A stretch of DNA of 64,000 nucleotides from contig CAJUKV010000012.1 of NCBI GenBank assembly GCA_910587305.1, forward strand, positions 23,980 through 87,979, written 5' to 3'. Both the position numbers and the translations under genes were made by a program. Every line of letters begins with the position of its first letter. Within the stretch, counting starts at the first letter, position 1. Shown here in pieces: positions 35,113-42,662 of the stretch. Under the pieces are notes generated by a model, which searched no databases, was not told the origin of the DNA, and saw nothing but the letters and a program-made list of their open reading frames with translations. The stretch comes from an uncultured Lachnospiraceae bacterium (GTDB lineage Bacteria > Bacillota > Clostridia > Lachnospirales > Lachnospiraceae).

Positions 35113-35304
35113 AATGTCATTAAGTTAACGGCTGCGGACGCCGGGAGGAAAATAAAATTCTCCGTCGCCGCGCTCTCGCTCCGTAAAAAGCGTAGCGGAC
35201 ACTAGGTTCGTGAAATACCTCACCAAGTGCCGACGCTTTTTAAGGGGCTCCTTAAGAATTTTATTTTCCTCCCGGCTGGTTTAGGCGCTAAACTTAATGG
35301 CATT
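35113..35304. repeat. 192-bp nested palindromic element
   Basis: Outer stem 35113-35126/35291-35304 (14 positions, one wobble). The main stem of 22 pairs (35140-35161/35255-35276) joins CCGGGAGGAAAATAAAATTC to its complement. Inner arms are AAAAAGCGT (35185-35193)/ACGCTTTTT (35233-35241), CACT/AGTG inside it, and TAAGG/CCTTA (35241-35254). It lies between tyrS and the next gene and has MITE/REP-like form. It has no coding capacity. Confidence 0.8.
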
Positions 35305-35343
35305 GGAATATAAATTGTAACGATTCTATGCGAGGGTATAAAA

Positions 35344-36033
35344 TTGCAGTATGAATTGCTGAGAAGTAAAAGAAAAACCATTGCCATCTCTTTTGACAGG
35401 GATGGCAATCTTGTTGTGAAGGCTCCTTCGTGGGTGGCAAAGCGTGAAATAGACAGGTTTGTGGCATCCAAAGAGGAGTGGATTCTGGCAACGGCCAGGC
35501 GGCTGCAAAGGGCAAGGGAAAAAGAAGCGGCCCTGCGTCTTTCCCTTGAAAGCGGCGACGAGCTGTATTATCTGGGAGAAAAAAGAGTTTTGACCGTCGT
35601 AAGGGAAGAAAGGAGCCGAACAAAAATAAAGGATGTGTGCGGACGCCTGATAATGACGATCCCCTATGAAGCGGACTATTCCTATAAGCAGGAACAGCTG
35701 GAAAAATGGTATCGAAAAGAAGCCCAGCGCGTTTTTGAAGAAAAGGCGCAGGCGTTTGCCGGGGCGATAGGGGTAAGCTTTCAGGGGATACATATAAAAG
35801 ACCAAAAAAGCCGCTGGGGAAGCTGCAGCGGCAAGGGAAACTTAAACTTTAACTGGCGCATACTGATGGCGCCGGAACCGGTCTGCGATTATGTTATTAT
35901 CCATGAACTGTGCCATCTTGTGTACATGGATCATTCGGATAATTTCTGGTATCTGGTGGAACGGTTTTGCCCTTCTTTCCGGCAATATAAAAAGTGGCTT
36001 CGAGATAATGCGGGGCTCCTGTATAAATTTTAA
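35344..36033 (+). CDS. YgjP-family (M48-like) metalloprotease
   Basis: A 229-residue protein of the UPF0267/YgjP type. The zinc motif HELCH (about 188-192) with a later His in DHSDNFWYLVE, and the preceding block SRWGSCSGKGNLNFNWR, are diagnostic. No signal peptide or membrane segment is seen, so it acts in the cytoplasm; the target is unknown. The start is TTG with GAGGGT upstream. It follows the palindromic element and precedes an AT-rich region. Confidence 0.85.
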   Translation: MQYELLRSKRKTIAISFDRDGNLVVKAPSWVAKREIDRFVASKEEWILATARRLQRAREKEAALRLSLESGDELYYLGEKRVLTVVREERSRTKIKDVCGRLIMTIPYEADYSYKQEQLEKWYRKEAQRVFEEKAQAFAGAIGVSFQGIHIKDQKSRWGSCSGKGNLNFNWRILMAPEPVCDYVIIHELCHLVYMDHSDNFWYLVERFCPSFRQYKKWLRDNAGLLYKF

Positions 36034-36360
36034 AATTTTTGTCAAGTAAAATTTTACATATTTTTATAGACTTTTTTTGTGCAATATGTTAAAATATTTT
36101 TGTGAAATATGTCAATTTATTTTGATAAACGTAACATTTTGTGTTATTGTTTAAAATTTTGTTGAACGATAAAACGATATAAATATTTACTGAAATTTAA
36201 TAATATTATACCATAATTGACGGGGGATTTTATGAATAATATTATTAAATTCAAAAATTACAATCGGATAAAAGGTGATACTGTGAAAAATAATTTTTTT
36301 ACAGATAAATTTGTGCCTGACGCCCCAATTTGCGGGCCGCCGGAAGCATGGAGGATTACG
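36034..36360 (+). promoter_or_regulatory. AT-rich gap and hairpin leader before the ImmA gene
   Basis: A very AT-rich stretch (36034-36225) with direct repeats of AATATGTTAAAAT/AAATATGTCAA type. An in-frame ATG at 36232 has GGGGGATTTT upstream and could add 43 residues to ImmA. The family 1 leader follows at 36314-36355: GCCC (36322-36325)/GGGC (36334-36337), loop CAATTTGC, weak outer TGC/GCA, then AGCATGGAGGATTACG and ATG. Confidence 0.55.
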
Positions 36361-36951
36361 ATGGAACTGAAAGAATTATTAAAATACCTGAAGATTAAAA
36401 ATCAAACGGAAGAAGAATATTCGTTAAGGGAAATTAGGAATATTACGAATGATATATTATCTATGTCATTTAATTACTCCGGCCGTTGCGCAACTCCAAT
36501 TGTGAAAATCGCAAAATTGTTTGATTTTAAAATATATAAAGAGTCTTTAAATGAATCCGGCGATATCAATATAAATGGAGAAACCAGAAAAAAATATGGA
36601 CATGATAAAGTAATCCTGGTAAACAGAGACGAAGAGTTATTTCATCAGAGATTTGTCGTTGCACATGAACTGGCGCACTATTTATTTGATTATATAGGAA
36701 ATGCTAAATATAGAGATAAAAATATTTTATTTGCTGATACATATCAAAAGGACAAGCATGAAACGCCGCAGGAAAAACGGGCAAATACCTTTGCCGCTGA
36801 AATTATGATGCCAAAAGAACTATTTATTAAGCAGTATAACGTGGCAAAAGTTACGGATAGCAATCATATGTTTATCGTAATGTATTTATCAAGATACTTT
36901 GAAACTTCTATTGAATCTATTGAAAGAAGGATTATGGAGGTATCAAGATAA
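36361..36951 (+). CDS. ImmA/IrrE-family metalloprotease
   Basis: A 196-residue protein with zinc motif HELAH (102-106) in VVAHELAHYLFDY and a downstream helix FAAEIMMPKELF, the ImmA/IrrE (COG2856) signature. Such proteases usually cut an Xre-type repressor to switch on mobile elements or stress genes. No repressor is adjacent here; the partner overlapping its end is a two-span membrane protein. ATG 36361 follows a family 1 leader, but ATG 36232 in the same frame has its own ribosome site. The base composition is much more AT-rich than the flanking genes, suggesting transfer. Confidence 0.85.
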   Translation: MELKELLKYLKIKNQTEEEYSLREIRNITNDILSMSFNYSGRCATPIVKIAKLFDFKIYKESLNESGDININGETRKKYGHDKVILVNRDEELFHQRFVVAHELAHYLFDYIGNAKYRDKNILFADTYQKDKHETPQEKRANTFAAEIMMPKELFIKQYNVAKVTDSNHMFIVMYLSRYFETSIESIERRIMEVSR

Positions 36952-36953
36952 TT

Positions 36954-37529
36954 GTGCTCAAGTCGTTTCTTAACAGGTTAGTTACAGCCATAAATAATTC
37001 GAAAAATAATCAAGCGGACGAAAAAGCCAAACCGCATAGTGTTGAAATTCTAAAACACAGTAAAAATTATTCAAAGCTCTTAGATATATATGTCGATTCG
37101 GCAAATCAAAATATTACAATGAAGAAATGGTTTAAAATAATATTTTTCATTGTAACCATGTGCTCACTTATATCTGTCGTGGTTTTATTCTTCTTAACAA
37201 TATTATATGCATTTTACAGTTTTAATAAATTTGATGATCTCAATGGTGTTACTACGCAAGCAATATTAAGTGTAGTTACAATTGTTGTCCCTGCCATATC
37301 TTCTTTAATTGTCGCATTTATTAAAATACCGGAAATTATTGCCCAATATTTGTTTAATACAAAAGAAGACGAAAATATGAATTTGATAATAAAGAATATA
37401 CAGGATTATGACACCGCTATGTTTGCGATGGAACAAAAACTTGATGAACTCTTGATGGTTAACAAAGATCAGAATGCAGAAGTTGAAGACGATAATATAG
37501 AAGATTCACCGGCAGAGAACGTGAGTTAA
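36954..37529 (+). CDS. Two-span membrane protein paired with ImmA
   Basis: A 191-residue protein, not recognised. The basic N-terminal part (1-58) precedes two membrane segments (about 62-88 and 101-126). The C-terminal 65 residues are helical, possibly coiled coil (MEQKLDELLMVNKDQ), ending in an acidic tail. The GTG start is 3 bases after the ImmA stop, with GGAGG inside the ImmA gene, so the two are coupled. The AT-rich composition matches ImmA. It could be the substrate, sensor or effector of the protease. Confidence 0.7.
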   Translation: MLKSFLNRLVTAINNSKNNQADEKAKPHSVEILKHSKNYSKLLDIYVDSANQNITMKKWFKIIFFIVTMCSLISVVVLFFLTILYAFYSFNKFDDLNGVTTQAILSVVTIVVPAISSLIVAFIKIPEIIAQYLFNTKEDENMNLIIKNIQDYDTAMFAMEQKLDELLMVNKDQNAEVEDDNIEDSPAENVS

Positions 37530-37578
37530 AAATTATATTTTTGTCAGCAAAGTTGGCGGACGCATGGATGGAGAGAAA

Positions 37579-38196
37579 ATGTTTCAAAATATCAAATGGC
37601 TGTTTTTTGACGTCGGTTCGACAATTATGGACGAGCAACTTGCATATGAGCACAGAATGAGGGAAATTGCAGGTCGGGCAAATGTATCCTATGAAAAAGT
37701 ATATGAAATGGCCGTAGCATATTATAAAGAAAATAAAAAGGGCGATCTGGAGGCTGCAAAAAAGTTGGGCGTAGAGCTGCCCAAGTGGTATCAGGAAGGG
37801 GAAGTTCCATACGCCGATGCGGTTCAATGTCTTGGAATTTTGTATCAAAAATATCAAATCGGCATAATTGCCAACCAGCCGCCAGGGACAAAAGAGCGAT
37901 TAGCGAAGAAAGGCATTTTAAAATATATTGATTTGGTGATTGCTTCCGCAGAAGAAGGCGTTGCAAAACCGGACGGAAGAATATTTGAAATTGCATTGGA
38001 AAGAAGTCGCTGTAAACCTGAACAGGCGGTCATGATTGGAGACCGGATAGACAATGATATCGTTCCCGCTAAGTTAATGGGTATGAGGACGATATGGATA
38101 AAGCAGGGATTCGGACAATATGGGAATATCAGACAGGAAATGGAAAAACCTGATTTCATTGTGAGCAATTTGTCGGAGCTTTGCAATATTTTGTGA
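37579..38196 (+). CDS. HAD-superfamily hydrolase
   Basis: About 205 residues. Motif I is FFDVGSTIMD with the nucleophile Asp11 but Gly where most phosphatases have the second Asp. Motif II (IIANQPPGT), the Lys region (AKPDGRIFEIALE) and motif IV (MIGDRIDNDI) are present. The Gly variant is seen in several HAD phosphatase lines, so activity is possible but the substrate is unknown. ATG 37579 with GGAGAG upstream is preferred to ATG 37564. A cap domain lies between residues 15 and 90. Confidence 0.82.
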   Translation: MFQNIKWLFFDVGSTIMDEQLAYEHRMREIAGRANVSYEKVYEMAVAYYKENKKGDLEAAKKLGVELPKWYQEGEVPYADAVQCLGILYQKYQIGIIANQPPGTKERLAKKGILKYIDLVIASAEEGVAKPDGRIFEIALERSRCKPEQAVMIGDRIDNDIVPAKLMGMRTIWIKQGFGQYGNIRQEMEKPDFIVSNLSELCNIL

Positions 38197-38241
38197 TCTT
38201 TCCCCGCTTGCTTAACCGCTGCCGATATCATAAGCTCGCAT

Positions 38242-38270
38242 GAATAAATTCCTCAAGCCGTACATACATT
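38242..38270 (+). promoter_or_regulatory. Sigma-E-type sporulation promoter of spoIVA
   Basis: GAATAAAT (38242-38249) and CATACATT (38263-38270) match the mother-cell sigma-E elements (G-ATA / CATACA-T), with 14 bases between GAATAAA and CATACA. Position and gene identity both fit early mother-cell expression. Confidence 0.75.
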
Positions 38271-38292
38271 TAATTAAATATGGAAGGGGTAG

Positions 38293-38336
38293 GCCAACGC
38301 CTTTTGCTGTGGGGTGTTGGCAGCATGGAGGAGTTT
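38293..38336 (+). promoter_or_regulatory. Hairpin leader before spoIVA (leader family 1)
   Basis: GCCAAC (38293-38298)/GTTGGC (38316-38321) with inner GCC/GGG pairs, then AGCATGGAGGAGTTT and ATG. The loop is TTTTGCTGTG, so the AATTTG loop is not kept in this member. Confidence 0.6.
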
Positions 38337-39824
38337 ATGGACTTAAATGTAAAAAAAGAGTATGACCTCTACAATGATATCCAGTTAAGATGCGGCGGAG
38401 AAATTTACATAGGCGTTGTGGGACCGGTCAGAACCGGTAAATCCACTTTTATTAAAAGATTTATGGATTTGATGGTTCTGCCCAACATGACGGAATCCTA
38501 TGAAAAGGAACGGGTAGTAGACGAACTTCCTCAAAGTGCCGGCGGAAAGACCATCACCACCACAGAACCCAAATTTATTCCCAAGGAAGCGGCTAAGCTG
38601 TCTTTTGGAGAGGGGATTGAGGCCAGAGTACGGCTGATAGACTGCGTGGGGTATATGGTGGATGGCGCTACCGGCCATATGGAAGACGAAGCGGAGCGAA
38701 TGGTAAAAACCCCTTGGTTTACGGAAGAAATTCCTTTTACCCAGGCGGCGGAAATTGGAACAAGGAAGGTGATCAACGACCACTCTACCATTGGCATTGT
38801 GGTCACCTGCGACGGAAGTTTCGGGGACATTCCGAAAGAAAATTATGAGGCTGCCCAGGACCGCACAATTAAGGAGCTGAAAAAGCTGAAGAAGCCTTTT
38901 ATCGTGCTTCTTAATACCGCAAAGCCTTACGGAGAGGACGCCATAAAGCTGGCGGAGGAAATAGAAAACAAATATGGCGTGTCGGTGATGCCGGTTAACT
39001 GCGAGCAGTTAAAGAAGGAAGACATTCACCAAATCTTAGAGAACATCCTTTATGAATTTCCGCTCACCATGATTGAATTTTATATGCCCAAATGGGTTGA
39101 AATGCTGCCTCAAAACCATAAGATGAAAGTGGATTTGATTGATCGTGTAAAAGAAATCATGTCCAAGTACAATTGTATCCGGGATGTAAAAAATAACCCG
39201 ATTACTTTAGAAGGCCCTTTTATCAAAAAATGCAAGATGGACAGTATTGATATGGCGGACGGGTGTATCAGGGTATGGCTGGATGTGGACGACGCTTACT
39301 ACTACGAGATGCTCAGCGATATGGTGGGAGAAACCATAGATAATGAATATCATTTACTATCCGTTTTAAAGGAAATGGCAAAAATGAAGCGGGAATATGT
39401 GAAAGTTTTACATGCCGTTGATTCCGTCAGACAAAAGGGGTATGGCGTGGTAACGCCTGAACGCAGCGAGATTAAACTTGATAAGCCCGAAGTGACAAAA
39501 CATGGCAACAAATTTGGCGTGAAAATCCGGGCGGTAAGCCCCAGCATCCACATGATCCGCGCCAACATTGAGACGGAAATCTCCCCCATTGTAGGCTCCG
39601 AAGAACAGGCCCAGGATTTAATCCGCTTTATTTCCGATTCCAGCCAAAGCGAAGCCGGTATCTGGGAGACAAACATTTTCGGCAAATCCGTGGAACAGCT
39701 TGTAAACGACGGCATAACCAGTAAGCTCACTATGATAGGGGACGAAAGCCAGCTGAAACTCCAGGAAACCATGCAGAAGATCGTCAACGATTCCAATGGG
39801 GGAATGGTCTGCATTATCATATAA
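38337..39824 (+). CDS. Stage IV sporulation protein A
   Basis: A 495-residue ATPase that polymerises around the forespore as the base of the spore coat. The N-terminus has Walker A GPVRTGKS (29-36) in IYIGVVGPVRTGKSTFIKRF, followed by TTTEPKFIP and the family's middle and C-terminal domains, ending GMVCIII. ATG 38337 is preceded by GGAGG and matches the usual family start; the longer frame reads through the leader. It establishes that the organism sporulates. In bacilli and clostridia it normally follows gpsA; here 6.7 kb of other genes intervene. Confidence 0.97.
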   Translation: MDLNVKKEYDLYNDIQLRCGGEIYIGVVGPVRTGKSTFIKRFMDLMVLPNMTESYEKERVVDELPQSAGGKTITTTEPKFIPKEAAKLSFGEGIEARVRLIDCVGYMVDGATGHMEDEAERMVKTPWFTEEIPFTQAAEIGTRKVINDHSTIGIVVTCDGSFGDIPKENYEAAQDRTIKELKKLKKPFIVLLNTAKPYGEDAIKLAEEIENKYGVSVMPVNCEQLKKEDIHQILENILYEFPLTMIEFYMPKWVEMLPQNHKMKVDLIDRVKEIMSKYNCIRDVKNNPITLEGPFIKKCKMDSIDMADGCIRVWLDVDDAYYYEMLSDMVGETIDNEYHLLSVLKEMAKMKREYVKVLHAVDSVRQKGYGVVTPERSEIKLDKPEVTKHGNKFGVKIRAVSPSIHMIRANIETEISPIVGSEEQAQDLIRFISDSSQSEAGIWETNIFGKSVEQLVNDGITSKLTMIGDESQLKLQETMQKIVNDSNGGMVCIII

Positions 39825-39913
39825 ATTCCTCTTTTATGCTATGATTTACGATACCATACCGCAGCGGTTAACCGCAGCCAAACTCAAAATATAAAATATC
39901 AAAACATAAAACA

Positions 39914-40022
39914 AGAATCATCCTGTTCGTAGATGCGCGTGCTATATGCACATATATGGTATCTGTTTCCAGTCAATCGGGAACTCAATTCGTTGTAAGC
40001 ATTCATACGAAGGGATGATTCT
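39914..40022. repeat. 109-bp stem-loop element, possible terminator of the acetyltransferase gene
   Basis: AGAATCATCC (39914-39923) pairs with GGATGATTCT (40013-40022), and TTCGTA (39926-39931) with TACGAA (40006-40011). An inner GTGC/GCAC hairpin lies near 39939-39951. The right arm overlaps the stop codon of the minus-strand gene. Confidence 0.6.
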
Positions 40023-40557
40023 ATGAATGGAGTTCATTCAATTTGGCATATACATATGTATCTTTCCAGATTGGCTTTCCGGCTTCATCTTTCCAAAAAT
40101 ATACATTTTTTCTGAAATGGGCTTCACGATGAAACCCTAATGTTTCAAGTAATTTCCATGAACTCCTGTTGTCAGGGTCACATTCTGCATATATTCTATG
40201 TATACTATTTAAAAAAGCCCGACCGATTAAAGCCTTGCAGCTCTCGGCAGCATAACCGTATCCCCAATAATTTCGGTTAAAAACATACCCTAATTCCAGC
40301 GCTTCAAAGTCGCGCTTGCCCAGATACACATTTCCAATCATTTTATGGGAATCCTTACATTCAACAGCAATCATTTCTTCCGTACCAATGCGCCATTCAA
40401 GATTATCTTTTGCTTCATCAAAAGTCAGAGGCTTATAGGGTTCATATTTTACCACTTCTTTGTCGGACAAGTATTCAAATAAGTCCTGAAGATCTTCTTT
40501 GAGGTATCTTCTCAGAATTAATCTTTCTGTTTCTGCTGCAATGATTTTGTTCTTCAT
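40021..40557 (-). CDS. GNAT-family N-acetyltransferase (RimJ/RimL-like)
   Basis: A 178-residue acetyl-CoA-dependent transferase. Strand and loop patterns fit the RimJ/RimL group: TERLILRRYLKEDLQDLFEY at the N-terminus, LGYVFNRNYWGYGYAAE (pyrophosphate-loop region) and RIYAECDPDNRSSWKLLETLGF. Substrate unknown; relatives modify ribosomal proteins, aminoglycosides or small amines. The start at 40557 is chosen because GAAGGAG lies 8 bases upstream; an ATG 30 bases earlier lacks one. It is monocistronic. Confidence 0.85.
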   Translation of the reverse strand: MKNKIIAAETERLILRRYLKEDLQDLFEYLSDKEVVKYEPYKPLTFDEAKDNLEWRIGTEEMIAVECKDSHKMIGNVYLGKRDFEALELGYVFNRNYWGYGYAAESCKALIGRAFLNSIHRIYAECDPDNRSSWKLLETLGFHREAHFRKNVYFWKDEAGKPIWKDTYVYAKLNELHS

Positions 40558-40679
40558 GCTATATACTCCTTCTTCGATATTTTTCATATTTTAATATGTT
40601 TCATTTTCATCCTGCATTTGTCTCATTCGAAACCGCTCATAAGTCCTTTATCCCAATATGGTTCCATATCATCAATGCT

Positions 40680-40688
40680 ATTATAGCA
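40680..40688 (-). promoter_or_regulatory. Extended -10 for the acetyltransferase gene
   Basis: Minus strand TGCTATAAT, an extended -10; no clear -35 was seen. Confidence 0.4.
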
Positions 40689-40767
40689 GAAGGTTACGAA
40701 TTTTGTATGGAAGTTTCTTCACATCTTTTACTTTACTGAAATACAATGTGATTTACTTTATGTGATG

Positions 40768-40776
40768 TGATATACT
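40768..40776 (+). promoter_or_regulatory. Extended -10 for the AAA/nuclease gene
   Basis: TGATATACT, about 40 bases before the start codon. Confidence 0.4.
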
Positions 40777-40815
40777 GTAAAAGAATACAAAAATTTTCGG
40801 GGAAAGAGGTATGGT

Positions 40816-42513
40816 ATGGTGGGAAAAGCAAAGCTTCCCATGGGGATAGAAAATTTCAGGGAAATACGTACAGGGGGATTCTATTATGTTGATAAAACCG
40901 GACTGATTAAAACATTGCTGGAGAATCCGGGAAAAGTTAACCTGTTCACACGGCCAAGGCGTTTCGGAAAAACGCTGAATATGAGTATGTTGAAATGTTT
41001 TTTTGAAGACGGCAGCGACGGCGCAATTTTTGACGGACTTGAGATCTCAGGAGAAAAAGAATTGTGGGAAGAGTACATGGGGAAATTTCCTGTTATTTCA
41101 ATTACGTTAAAGGGGGCGACAGGGGAAAGTTTTGAGGAAGCAAAGGTAATGCTTCGGAGAATTATAGGGAAAGAGGCGATGCGGTTTCGATTTCTGCTGG
41201 AAAGCGACAGAATTGACGATACGGAACGCAGCCAGTATGAGGCGCTTATCAGTACGGATAAAACAGGCACTTTTACCATGTCGGACGATTTGCTGAAAGA
41301 CAGCCTGCTGATTTTGTCGCAGTTTTTGCAGAAACATTACGGCCGGGGCACAGTCATGCTGATTGACGAATACGATGTGCCGCTTGATAAGGCGTACCAG
41401 GCGGGATATTATGATTCCATGGTAGAATTCATCAGAGTTTTGTTTGGCAATGCATTTAAGACAAACGACGGTTTGAAATTTGCAGTGATGACAGGATGCT
41501 TAAGGATATCCAAGGAAAGTATTTTCACAGGTCTAAATAATTTTAGCGTATACACCATAAAGGATGTTCAGTATAGTGAATTTTTTGGATTTACGGATGC
41601 GGAGATCAGACAGATGCTTGCATATTACGGGCTTATGGAAAAATATGATACTGTCAGGGAATGGTATGACGGCTATCATTTTAACAGACTTGATATCTAT
41701 TGTCCGTGGGATGTGGTAAGCTACTGTCATGCCCTGAAAATGAATCCGTCCGCCGAACCGCAAAATTACTGGGTAAACACGAGTAGCAACGATATTATCA
41801 GGAAATTCTTATCTAAGGCGGATGCCGCTACCAGGGATGAAATTGAGCTTTTGATTAATGGAAGCTGCGTTAAAAAAATGATACATCAGGAACTGACGTA
41901 TCGGGATCTGGATTCTGACATTGACAATCTCTGGAGCCTTCTTTTTACGACAGGATACCTGACGCAGGATGGGGAAGATGAGGAAGGGATATCGAATCTT
42001 ATTATTCCAAACAGGGAAATCCACTGGATTTATGTCCGGCAGATACGTAAATGGTTTAAGGACGAGGCGCGGAAAGATACACAAAAACTGAAAAGTTTAT
42101 GCAGGGCGTTTGAGAAAAATGATACGGCTGCCATTGAAAAGGAATTCACATCTTATTTACGAAAGACTATCAGTATTCGCGACACCGGCGTTAAAAAGGA
42201 AATGAAGGAGAATTTTTACCATGGCGTCCTGCTTGGTTTATTCGGGAACATGGACGGATGGAAGGTCAAATCCAATGTCGAGTCAGGAAACGGCTACAGC
42301 GATATCCTTGTGGAAGTCGAAGACAGAGACATCGGCATTGTCATTGAGCTGAAATACGCTGAGAATGCGGCGTTTGACATTGCCTGTAAAGCGGCATTGG
42401 GGCAAATACATGACAGAAATTATGAAGATGCGCTGGTTGACGATGGCATGAAAACCATCTATCGATATGGGATTGCGTGTTATAAAAAGCGCTGTCGGGT
42501 GATTTCAGGATAA
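40816..42513 (+). CDS. AAA-ATPase-like / PD-(D/E)XK nuclease-like fusion protein
   Basis: A 565-residue protein of the family that joins PF09820-type AAA ATPase to a PDDEXK_9 nuclease-like domain. The degenerate Walker A reads RPRRFGKT (46-53), Walker B VMLIDEYD (about 181-188), and the C-terminal nuclease core YSDILVEVED followed by IGIVIELKYA (about 495-516). These genes occur in many copies in gut Bacteroidetes and clostridia; no reaction or role is established. GGAAAGAGGT supports ATG 40816. It stands alone, divergent from the acetyltransferase. Confidence 0.85.
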   Translation: MVGKAKLPMGIENFREIRTGGFYYVDKTGLIKTLLENPGKVNLFTRPRRFGKTLNMSMLKCFFEDGSDGAIFDGLEISGEKELWEEYMGKFPVISITLKGATGESFEEAKVMLRRIIGKEAMRFRFLLESDRIDDTERSQYEALISTDKTGTFTMSDDLLKDSLLILSQFLQKHYGRGTVMLIDEYDVPLDKAYQAGYYDSMVEFIRVLFGNAFKTNDGLKFAVMTGCLRISKESIFTGLNNFSVYTIKDVQYSEFFGFTDAEIRQMLAYYGLMEKYDTVREWYDGYHFNRLDIYCPWDVVSYCHALKMNPSAEPQNYWVNTSSNDIIRKFLSKADAATRDEIELLINGSCVKKMIHQELTYRDLDSDIDNLWSLLFTTGYLTQDGEDEEGISNLIIPNREIHWIYVRQIRKWFKDEARKDTQKLKSLCRAFEKNDTAAIEKEFTSYLRKTISIRDTGVKKEMKENFYHGVLLGLFGNMDGWKVKSNVESGNGYSDILVEVEDRDIGIVIELKYAENAAFDIACKAALGQIHDRNYEDALVDDGMKTIYRYGIACYKKRCRVISG

Positions 42514-42581
42514 TTTTTTGTTTGATTGCAGAACAGTAACTTTTATGGTAATATTATGGAGAAAAGTTTTGCCTAAAATAA

Positions 42582-42640
42582 GAGCACTCTCGGAAACTCC
42601 CTTGCACCCATCTTTGCGGCTGAGTTTCCGAGACCGCTCA
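42582..42640 (+). promoter_or_regulatory. Long hairpin leader before the PNP gene
   Basis: A perfect 12-bp stem TCTCGGAAACTC (42588-42599)/GAGTTTCCGAGA (42622-42633) with a 22-base loop, flanked by GAGC (42582-42585)/GCTC (42636-42639). It ends 12 bases before the GGAGGGG ribosome site. It does not match the purine riboswitch core. Confidence 0.6.
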
Positions 42641-42662
42641 ATAAAGTTTTTGGAGGGGTCAT

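Noticed and set aside
40816..42513. Transposase
   Set aside because: The motifs are AAA ATPase and PD-(D/E)XK, with no terminal inverted repeats around the gene.
42582..42640. Purine riboswitch before punA
   Set aside because: The three-way junction core with its conserved loops is missing; there is only one long hairpin with a closing helix.
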